Shown: positions 32,284 through 40,200 of the stretch, piece by piece
Layout: every line of letters starts with the position of its first letter
Numbering within the stretch: the stretch's first letter is position 1
NCBI GenBank assembly: GCA_030265885.1
Contig: JAJDGX010000005.1
Span: 1 to 43,877 of the forward strand
DNA length: 43,877 nucleotides
Origin: Ruminococcaceae bacterium OttesenSCG-928-L11
GTDB lineage: Bacteria; Bacillota; Clostridia; Oscillospirales; Ruminococcaceae
Direction of reading: 5' to 3'
Notes under the pieces: generated by a model
What the model saw: only the letters and a program-made list of their open reading frames with translations
The model's database searches: none
What the model was told of the DNA's origin: nothing
Made by a program: the position numbers and the translations under genes

Positions 32284-32365
32284 TGCCATATAGCGCAATA
32301 TCTTGTTTGCGATACATGGCAAACAAATGGCTCTTGTGTTATACTGTTTGCGATATATGGCAAAT
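32284..32365. promoter_or_regulatory. Three operator-like repeats between xre and SLOG genes
   Basis: Imperfect palindromes gtttgcgatacatggcaaac (32305-32324) and gtttgcgatatatggcaaat (32346-32365) and a reverse-oriented half-conserved copy tgccatatagcgcaa (32284-32298) share the pattern TTTGC-GATATAT-GGCAAA. The two best copies are 41 bp apart, about four helical turns, and flank the likely -10 box of the SLOG promoter. They are the probable binding sites of the XRE protein. Confidence 0.75.
32317..32345 (+). promoter_or_regulatory. Probable promoter of the SLOG gene
   Basis: Tatact at 32340-32345 is a good -10 box; the -35 position (32317-32322, tggcaa) is weak. It is overlapped by operator 2, and operator 3 covers the start region, as expected for a repressed promoter. 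Confidence 0.5.
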
Positions 32366-32381
32366 AAGAGGAGGTTTGTTT

Positions 32382-32855
32382 ATGGTTGAAAAAACCGCCT
32401 GTGTAACCGGGCATCGCGCATTGAGCGGCACGCATATCCCCCATCTTGCAAGGCGGCTGGATGAAACGATTGCGGAGCTTGTATCGCAGGGTGTAATCTT
32501 TTATGGAATCGGCATGGCGAAAGGCTTTGACACGTTGGCGGCTCAGGCAGTTTTGCGAGCGCGGGAGAAAAACAGCACTGTTAAATTTATCGCCGTATTG
32601 CCGTGCGCCAATCAGGACGAGCGCTGGAGTGCGCGCGACAAACAGACTTACCGCCAGCTTTTGTCCGCCGCCAACAAGATTGTTCATGTATCAAGCCAAC
32701 CCTATGCGGATGGTTGCATGGCCGACCGGAATTTGCATCTGGTGAAGCATAGCAGCGTGTGCATTGCATACATGAAGCACAGGCGAAGCGGCACGGCGCA
32801 GACGGTTCGGTTTGCGCAGGAACGCGGACTAACCATTATCAATCTGGCTGAATAG
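32382..32855 (+). CDS. SLOG-family nucleotide-binding protein (DUF1273/YpsA-like)
   Basis: A 157-residue Rossmann-like protein. ACVTGHRALSG at the start, GIGMAKGFDTLAAQAVLRAR (about 45-64) and KHSSVCIAYMKHRRSGTAQT are SLOG/DprA-like features: a glycine-rich nucleotide loop and the conserved acidic and arginine residues. SLOG proteins bind nucleotides or nucleotide-derived signals; ICE-borne copies have no settled function. ATG 32382 follows AGAGGAGG; upstream codons in the frame cover the operators and are not used. A strong terminator follows directly. Confidence 0.8.
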   Translation: MVEKTACVTGHRALSGTHIPHLARRLDETIAELVSQGVIFYGIGMAKGFDTLAAQAVLRAREKNSTVKFIAVLPCANQDERWSARDKQTYRQLLSAANKIVHVSSQPYADGCMADRNLHLVKHSSVCIAYMKHRRSGTAQTVRFAQERGLTIINLAE

Positions 32856-32893
32856 AAAAACGGAGCTTTCATCTGCGAAAGCTCCGTTTTTTT
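32856..32893 (+). terminator. Strong terminator after the SLOG gene
   Basis: Aaaaacggagcttt and aaagctccgttttt form a 14-bp perfect stem with an 8-base loop and a T run. The A-rich left arm makes it work on both strands. Confidence 0.92.
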
Positions 32894-32944
32894 GATTTTC
32901 GCACCATAACTACACAAATATATCATCACAGGAGGGTGACTTTC

Positions 32945-34165
32945 ATGTCATTTAACGATATTATCAGCAAAATCGTATCCGAAGAAAAGCGCGGCTCACA
33001 GGAGCCGTTTTTTGTTGTCCACGATAACAGTGGCTGGCACATCGAGTTTCCCGATGGCCATAGCAATGAGGCTGCGTGGAAACAGGAAATCACCGAACGC
33101 GACCCGCTTGCCACGCAGTATCGTGGCGCAGATTTCGAGGGCAGCGGCAAGGCATCTGCCTACAACAAAGTGCTGCGCGACCGCCTGCGCATGGAATATT
33201 TTGAGCAGCGGGATGGTTGTTGCAGCGATTCCGATAGAGAGCGGCTTACCGCCCTAATAAGCTTCTTCGAGGAAAACATCACCGAGCTTTCTCCAAGAGT
33301 GACCGATTATCTCGCTGAGTTTGACCGCCCGTTTCGCGCCCTTGATGATATGCGCTTGTTCAGTTTTGAAGCAATCCGTGAGGGAGGCACATTTGACGAG
33401 GACTGGGCGTTGGAGACCATCTGTGCTATTGAGAATATCGTAGCTGACCGCCTGAGTCGTCCCAAAGACGAGCCTGCGCAGGATACAAAACGCAATATCG
33501 AGGGCTATGAAGAAACGTTTTGCCTGCGACTTGGCGGCAAAGAGATTGTAGTAGCTGAAAATCCCAGCGCCGAAATGCCCTATCTGCTCTGCGACATCAG
33601 TGACCACAATCCCTTTGGCCTAGAGGAGCGCACAAACGGTATTGTGTCAGATGATTATGTAGAAATCATGCGCGAGTTTGTGAATCGGGTGGATGCCGTA
33701 GTCGAGGAACTGGAAGCCGATCAGCGGCAGTTTGGCCTCCCAGTGCAGATTATGACCGCTGCCGACTGCCTGCCCGACAGCAATGGGATGGACTGGAAAG
33801 GCAAGGCCGTTATCGTAAAGGCTGATACGCTTGCGCCGGAATATCGCAGTGCGCAGCACCAGATATATCTCTGTACCGGCGGATTTGGTGCGGCGGCCAA
33901 TGCACGGGGGCAGAAGGTCTATGTCAAGAGCCTTGACGATGGCAAGGAATGCCATTTTCAGCGATATCAGATTGCAGGTGTTGCCGATCCTGCGAAGCTA
34001 CCCGATTGGGCAAAGGACAAGCTGGGCGAACTCACGCAATCTATGCCTGAGAAAAAGCCTTCTTTGCTCGGCAGGCTTGATGCAAGCAAACGGCGTGCCC
34101 GGCAGAATAAATCCAGTCGTAAGGGTAACCCTTCGCATAAGAAATCAAACGATCTGGAGGTGTAA
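32945..34165 (+). CDS. Conjugative-element protein of unknown function with shared C-terminal tail
   Basis: A 406-residue cytoplasmic protein. The N-terminal part (MSFNDIISKIVSEEKRGSQE onward) is helical. The middle has ETFCLRLGGKEIVVAENPSA, and residues about 290-370 form a beta domain (LPVQIMTAADCLPDSNGMDW, IYLCTGGFGAAANARGQKVY) of a kind seen in several ICE proteins; I cannot name it. The last 40 residues carry the tail motif KPSLLGRLDASKRRARQ and end NDLEV. CTGGAGGTG at the end provides the ribosome-binding site for the next gene, 3 bases after the stop. ATG 32945 follows GGAGGG. It starts the operon 32945-41520. Confidence 0.6.
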   Translation: MSFNDIISKIVSEEKRGSQEPFFVVHDNSGWHIEFPDGHSNEAAWKQEITERDPLATQYRGADFEGSGKASAYNKVLRDRLRMEYFEQRDGCCSDSDRERLTALISFFEENITELSPRVTDYLAEFDRPFRALDDMRLFSFEAIREGGTFDEDWALETICAIENIVADRLSRPKDEPAQDTKRNIEGYEETFCLRLGGKEIVVAENPSAEMPYLLCDISDHNPFGLEERTNGIVSDDYVEIMREFVNRVDAVVEELEADQRQFGLPVQIMTAADCLPDSNGMDWKGKAVIVKADTLAPEYRSAQHQIYLCTGGFGAAANARGQKVYVKSLDDGKECHFQRYQIAGVADPAKLPDWAKDKLGELTQSMPEKKPSLLGRLDASKRRARQNKSSRKGNPSHKKSNDLEV

Positions 34166-34168
34166 CGC

Positions 34169-37009
34169 ATGGCGGACAGCACCGCAATCAATGAAATTAC
34201 TGCCAAGCTGGAGCAGGGTGTGAAAGACCTGTTTCAAAGCGACACCTATGCCGATTATCTCAAAACCATGTCGAGATTTCACAGCTACAGCACTCGAAAT
34301 ACCATACTTATCCATATGCAACATCCCGGCGCAACGCAGGTGGCGGGTTTCTCGGCATGGAAAAATAAGTTTGGCCGCAATGTCAAAAAAGGCGAGAAAT
34401 CAATCAAAATATTCGCGCCGACCCCTGTTGTTATAAAGCAGGAAATAGAGCAAATCGACCCCGAAACACAGCGACCCATCATCGGCGAAAACGGCGAGCC
34501 TGTGCGTGATGAGGTCGAAATCAAAAAGATTACATTCAAGCTCGTATCCGTGTTCGACGCGAGCCAGACCGAGGGAGAACCACTCCCGACGCTGGCGCAG
34601 GATTTAGTGGGTGATGTAGAGCACTACGAAGCGTTTGTTGATGCGCTGAAAGCTGTTTCTCCACTCCCGATTGAGTTTGCCACGCTCGATGGTGAGGACG
34701 GGCGCTGCATTTACGGCGATAAGATTCTGATAAACTCCGGCATGAGCGAAATTCAGACCGTATGCGCTATTATTCACGAAATTTGTCACGCCACGCTCCA
34801 TGACCGCACCCTCGTGGTCGAAGGTGATGAGCAAGCAAGCCGCCCGACTTTATCGCGGCAGGTGGAGGAATTGCAGGCCGAGAGCGTGGCGTTTTCCGTG
34901 GCGGCATATTTTAATATTGAAACCGGCGCAAACTCTTTCGGATATCTGGCAAGCTGGAGCAGAGGACGCGACTTGAAGGAACTGAACGCTTCTCTGGACA
35001 CTATCCGCAAAGCATCGGCGAATTTGATTGATGATATCGAAGCTCGATTTAATGAGATTTTGCAGGAACGCGGTGCGAATATAATTGCCGCTGAAATCAT
35101 TCCTGCCGAGCCGCAAGAGAAGGGAGAAGCCGCTGTGGAATATACAGAATTACAGCAAAATGGTTTTGCTATCGCCAAAAGCTTTGAAGCCTTGCCGCTC
35201 CAAGAACGACTGAACATTATCGCGCAAACCTTTGGTTATGAGACCGCTCAGATGAAAATCCGACCTTGTGGTGGGAAATGGCGAGGCACTAGCGATATTG
35301 CCATTACGATGGGGAATGGTGTTTCACTGTTTATAGGAAACGAAACAACCTCCAAAGCAAAAAATCCCGATGTAATCAGCGAATATATAAATTCCACTCT
35401 CGCAAAATATAATCCGCAGACCGTTGCAGAAGCCAAACGGCGAGCCTATGTCGCACTTATAAAGCGCGAAGCCGCCGACAATGCCATCGCCGCCGAGCGC
35501 GGTTTGAAGCCATATACCGTCCTTAATGTGGAATTAGCTGATGGCAAGAATCCGCAAGCTGACGGATATTTAGGCTGGTACTATATCACGGTTGCCGTTG
35601 AGGATAAAATTTTTGGTTTACTGGAAAGTGGACTGAATAGCGACATTGCTCGTGGTGCAGTAGGCAAATCTACGGTGCGCGAAAAGTATTTTGTTGCCGG
35701 TGGACTAAAAGAGCATGAGGCTGATTTTGTATTCAACAATTGTGGTCATTCATCCCAAAGTGACTCGTATAAAATAGCAATCGACGATAGCATAATGGCG
35801 CGGGCAAAAGAAGCTTACAAGCGGCGGATAAATTTTAAGGCGGCTGTTGCAGAGATCAATGCCACGCTTGGCGCTGAAAAAGATGATGAGCCATCTATCG
35901 CAATCAATCCAAACACCAATAGTATGCCCGGCAACACGCCGGAATATCAAAATCCTTGGGATGATCCGAACGCAACTCCCTATTGGCAGGCGCATGGCAT
36001 CATCGCGGATATGGAGAAAACGCGCACCTGCTTTGGCGGTGAGGAAAGAAATCTAATCGTCAATTATGCCATGCACATCGGTGCATTGCACACCGGCGAT
36101 ATGGATAAGGTTCATGCGCTCACTTCTGAGCTTGCGGCGGCTCGCTATGAGGTCACGCATGGCTTTGCAAATCAAACGATTGTAGAGCGCATAAACAGCG
36201 AAATTTACGCCGCCGACCCCTCGCTGCCCGACCCCACAGTCACCGCCGGAGAAATGAATGACTACGGCTATACACAGGATGATATGCTGCCACTGTCAAG
36301 AGAACGCGCCGTAGAAATGTTTAACGCCGGATTAGAAGTCTATCTGCTTTATCCCGACAACACCGAAATTATGGCATTTGACTGCGATGAAATAATTACT
36401 TTTGAGGGGATATATGGAATCACTCATGCAGATTGGGAGAAATCACCTATGTGTGCGGCGCAAATAGAAACTGCAAATGACGAGAGTAAGCGGGAATCGG
36501 ATTTTCTTCACTCCGATGGCGATCACTTCGCCATCTATCAGCTTAAAAATGGCGATGAGACGCGGGATTTCCGCTTTGAGGCTATGGATCAGCTTGAAGC
36601 GCGCGGCCTTGCTGTCAGCCGCGAGAACTACGACTTAATCTATACCTCGCCGCTGGCTGAAAACGACACGCTGGAGGGCATTTACCAGCGATTTAACCTT
36701 GACCACCCCGAAGATTTTACGGGGCATTCCCTTTCGGTCAGTGATGTGGTTACGCTCAAGCGCGGAGATGATATCACCTCGCACTATATTGATGGGTTCG
36801 GCGCGGTGGAGTTACCTTCTTTCACGGGCAATGAACGCAAATCGCAGGCAGTACCAAGCTATTCCCAAACCGGGAATAGCTTTCCTGAAAAGGAGCAATC
36901 TGCCCCAAAAAGCAAGCCTTCCATTCTCGGCAGGCTCGAAGAAAACAAACGGCGCGTGGCACAGCAAAGCAAAGCCGCCGCACAAAAATCCAACACGCTG
37001 GAGGTATAA
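34169..37009 (+). CDS. ArdC-like antirestriction/metallopeptidase protein with YodL domain and shared tail
   Basis: A 946-residue multidomain protein. Residues about 1-110 are an ArdC-type N-terminal single-strand-DNA-binding domain (SRFHSYSTRNTILIHMQHPG, GFSAWKNKFGRNVKKGEKSI). About 160-300 are a zinc metallopeptidase-like domain with HEICHA (His203, Glu204, His207). About 330-690 hold polyvalent-protein-type segments of unknown role. About 785-885 are a YodL domain (FAIYQLKNGDETRDFRF, YTSPLAENDTLEGIYQRFN). The tail KPSILGRLEENKRRVAQQ ends NTLEV. ArdC proteins protect plasmid DNA from host restriction and can travel to the recipient during conjugation. A hairpin encoding the SQTGNS residues lies at 36856. 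It is coupled to its neighbours by gaps of 3 and 2 bases. Confidence 0.82.
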   Translation: MADSTAINEITAKLEQGVKDLFQSDTYADYLKTMSRFHSYSTRNTILIHMQHPGATQVAGFSAWKNKFGRNVKKGEKSIKIFAPTPVVIKQEIEQIDPETQRPIIGENGEPVRDEVEIKKITFKLVSVFDASQTEGEPLPTLAQDLVGDVEHYEAFVDALKAVSPLPIEFATLDGEDGRCIYGDKILINSGMSEIQTVCAIIHEICHATLHDRTLVVEGDEQASRPTLSRQVEELQAESVAFSVAAYFNIETGANSFGYLASWSRGRDLKELNASLDTIRKASANLIDDIEARFNEILQERGANIIAAEIIPAEPQEKGEAAVEYTELQQNGFAIAKSFEALPLQERLNIIAQTFGYETAQMKIRPCGGKWRGTSDIAITMGNGVSLFIGNETTSKAKNPDVISEYINSTLAKYNPQTVAEAKRRAYVALIKREAADNAIAAERGLKPYTVLNVELADGKNPQADGYLGWYYITVAVEDKIFGLLESGLNSDIARGAVGKSTVREKYFVAGGLKEHEADFVFNNCGHSSQSDSYKIAIDDSIMARAKEAYKRRINFKAAVAEINATLGAEKDDEPSIAINPNTNSMPGNTPEYQNPWDDPNATPYWQAHGIIADMEKTRTCFGGEERNLIVNYAMHIGALHTGDMDKVHALTSELAAARYEVTHGFANQTIVERINSEIYAADPSLPDPTVTAGEMNDYGYTQDDMLPLSRERAVEMFNAGLEVYLLYPDNTEIMAFDCDEIITFEGIYGITHADWEKSPMCAAQIETANDESKRESDFLHSDGDHFAIYQLKNGDETRDFRFEAMDQLEARGLAVSRENYDLIYTSPLAENDTLEGIYQRFNLDHPEDFTGHSLSVSDVVTLKRGDDITSHYIDGFGAVELPSFTGNERKSQAVPSYSQTGNSFPEKEQSAPKSKPSILGRLEENKRRVAQQSKAAAQKSNTLEV
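36856..36882. repeat. 11-bp perfect inverted repeat in the ArdC/YodL gene
   Basis: Aagctattccc (36856-36866) pairs with gggaatagctt (36872-36882). It encodes the linker SYSQTGNSF between the YodL domain and the tail. A related palindrome with the same gggaatagct arm occurs at 38432. Confidence 0.6.
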
Positions 37010-37011
37010 TT

Positions 37012-37245
37012 ATGCCGGAAATTTTTACAGTAGAGGAAATCAATCTCATCGCTATTTTTGACCGGCGTGACGCTGGACCCGCTCGCTCCGCGCTCATTGC
37101 AGAGCTGATTGACGCAATGGGCGATTTTGATGAGGAGGAGCTTCTCGAAATCGCGATTTCTGCCCTTGAAAAGCTCTCTATTATGAGCGATGCGGACTTC
37201 GCCGCAATTAAATTCTTCCCCGAATACGGAGAACTGGAGGATTAG
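37012..37245 (+). CDS. Transposon-transfer assisting protein (TTRAP family)
   Basis: A 77-residue acidic helical protein with the family plan: IFTVEEINLIAIFD, then R-x-ALIAELIDAMGDFDEEEL, EIAISALEKLSIMSDADFAA and FPEYGELED. TTRAP proteins are short and always found in conjugative transposons; the molecular role is unknown. Compared with homologues as I remember them, RRDAGPA looks like an extra in-frame piece, and it coincides with the dispersed repeat 37061-37092. It lies between two large genes with gaps of 2 and 3 bases. Confidence 0.8.
   Translation: MPEIFTVEEINLIAIFDRRDAGPARSALIAELIDAMGDFDEEELLEIAISALEKLSIMSDADFAAIKFFPEYGELED
37061..37092. repeat. Dispersed 32-bp repeat, copy 2 (inside the TTRAP gene)
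   Basis: It matches 28 of 32 positions of 9003-9034 in the same orientation. Here it encodes RRDAGPARSA in frame. Confidence 0.65.
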
Positions 37246-37248
37246 TAC

Positions 37249-40200
37249 ATGGCAACAAAGCTGCAATTTTATTCAGACCTTGCCGAGCGTGCAACCGATG
37301 ATTTAACCGCAAAGAGAGGCGGTTGGATGCGCTTTCTTGATTCGGCGGCATGGCTGTATAAATACCCGTTTCACGACCAGCTTCTTATCCACGCACAGCG
37401 CCCCGATGCCACCGCCTGCGCCGAAATCGAACTCTGGAACGAGCGCTTTGACCGTTGGGTGCGGCGTGGCTCCAAGGGCATTGCGCTTATCGACGATACC
37501 GGCAATTACCCGCGCCTGAAATATGTTTTCGATGTCAGCGACACCGAGCCATCCCGCCACCGGCAGTCTCCTGTCCAACTGTGGGAGCTTCGGCAGGAGC
37601 ATAAAGCGCCGGTTCTCTCCGACCTTGCAAAATGCTACGATGATATTTCGGCGAGCGACAGCCTTGCCGATGCGTTCCGCAGCATTGCAAATCAGCTTGC
37701 AGGCGAGTATTATGATGATAACCACCGCGATATTTTGTTCCGTGCGGAAAACAGCATTCTCGAAGCGGATTTGCACTACGATTTTGGCGGCGCGACGATT
37801 GATAACGCCGATGATACGGCGCTTCGCAGTGCATTTGAGGAAACGCTTGCGAACAGTGTTGCCTATGTGACAATGGCGCGCTGCGGCCTTGATCCCGCCG
37901 AGCACTTTGACGAGGACGATTTCGGGCGAATCATCGACTTTAACACGCCGGATATGGCCACCGCAATCGGCGTGGCATCAAGCGATTTATCCGAGCAAAT
38001 TCTGCGAGGAATTGAAGCGGTAATCCGAAAACATGAGCGCACAAAAAGCGCTGAGAGGAGCGTACAACATGAACATAACCTACACACAGGTGGGAGATTA
38101 TCAACTCCCGAACATTCGATTGAGCGAAGCACCACAGGAACTGACAGCGCCATTGGGCCGGTACGCGAGGATGCGCAAAGCCTTTCTGAAGGAGCACCGG
38201 CAGATCGCGTACAGCCGCCTGCTGTTGTCGGAGAAGCTGTACCCACACCTACGGGAGATGGAGGAATCCGCCACAGCGAGGATGTCGCAGATTATGACAT
38301 CGCTGACGCAGACCCACAGCCTGCCCGACAAGGCGACCAACCCGATGGAGTGGACAGCGGCAATGAACGCGCTGAAAGCGATAGCGGAGGAAATGATACT
38401 CAGCGAGCTGGTTTATGCGTAGAATCTGACGATTCCCAACTTGGGAATAGCTCCATAGAAGAATTATTATCGACCTCGGCTATCAGTGTAGCCGAGGTCG
38501 ATGCTATTCTGCGTGATGGCGGCAATTTTGACAATCATAAGCTGGATAGCTGTCCCTTCAATTCGCGCAGTTCACTGCGGATTGCGGCGCACTTTACTAA
38601 AAATTTGGATGATAACGCAGATTTCCTGCGCCGCGAATATCTTGGTGGACGGTATGGTCATGGCGAAAGCGAATCCGGTAAAGGCTTCGATTTTGGTAAT
38701 CATAGGGTCTGTGAGTGGTTTGACACGGATGGCATCAGCCTCGCGGTCGGCTCTACCGCAAAGCACAACATCCACCGCATAACGATCCCTTGGGAGTTAG
38801 CCGCAGCACGAATCAGCGAGTTGATGTTTGCTGGCGAGTATCTTTCTCGTGGTACCTTTGAGAATGCTTTGGACAACGAAAAGCGCGAGCTATCCGAGAA
38901 ATTGTGGCATTTTTACCGCGACAATATCGGCGAATTACCGCAGGAGTGGAGAACCGGAAAATATGGCAGTTTTCACGAAGATACCGCCACTATTCAGACA
39001 CTGCTTGATGATGCTGACGAGTGCCGGATGATTTTGGAACGCTTGGAAATAGACATCGCTGTATGGGAGCAAAACCCGGAGCGGCACGGATGGCACAATC
39101 CCTACCGGCTACTTTCCGATATGCGCAACTTTATGCTGCCCTCCGTGATACTCCCCAACGAGGATTTTGAGTTGCAACCAAGCTTCTCCTATTTTATCAC
39201 GCAGGATGAAATTGACCACCTGCTTACTCGTGGTGGCGGCTATAGCGAGGGCAAGCTTCGTTTGCTCTCGTACTTTCTCGGCGATCACACCGACAAGGAA
39301 AAAGCTGATTTCATAAAAGAAGCTTATGGTCACGGCGGCGGTACATGGAGCGAAACTGACGGTTGGCACGATTCGTCACCCGGAAAGGGTGTCACGCTTT
39401 CTCGTGGTAGACTTAGCTCTCCAAGCGCCGAGATCAATCTCAAATGGAACGCCGCCGCAAAGCGTGTGAGTGAGCTTATCCGCAGCGGACACTTTGCAAC
39501 GCAGGCAGACCTTGACGCTATCCCGAACTACGAGCGAATTATCCTTGCGCGGTGTATCAACAATTTTTATCATGAGCTGCCGCCGGAATACGAGCGCCCA
39601 TTCGAGGATAAACTCGATTTTTATTATCCCCATAGAGATGAGTGGGAGGCAATCCGCGATTTGCTTGATAATCCCGACCATGTAGACGCGCTGATTGCGG
39701 CGATGGAGCCGGTTTATCAAAACACAATCCCCGAGGATAGATATTATCAAACCCGAAAATACGCATGGGATTCGCTCACTGCTTATCGGGATGGAACGTA
39801 CACATTGTTCCCCGGCATCGAAAATTTGCCCGCCCCCGGAACGCCGATGTTTCGCAGGGCAGAACCGCGCCGCCGCGATAGGATCGAGGATTTGCGGGAT
39901 AATACAGATTTTTTCACAGATGAGCCGCAGGAGGTCGAGCAGTTATCGATCTTCGGCGGCTCGTTTCCGATTTTGCCCGGCGTGGAGGAGCAGAGGACAA
40001 TTATCGAAGCAAAGCCGGTAGTTGAGCCGATAGCTGCACCTGAGATTAAACCGGAGCCTCAGGCTTTTGATTTGCAGGATATTTCGGATGCGGATAAGGC
40101 GCGGCTTACAGAGCGGTTTGCGGAGAATCCGCGCTCCCGTGAATCGGTGCAGCTTGTGCGTGAAATCTACGGCGATAAGCTCGATATCCCCTTACCACAG

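Noticed and set aside
32307-32381. Longer start for the SLOG protein
   Set aside because: The extra codons cover the operators and promoter; ATG 32382 has AGAGGAGG directly upstream.
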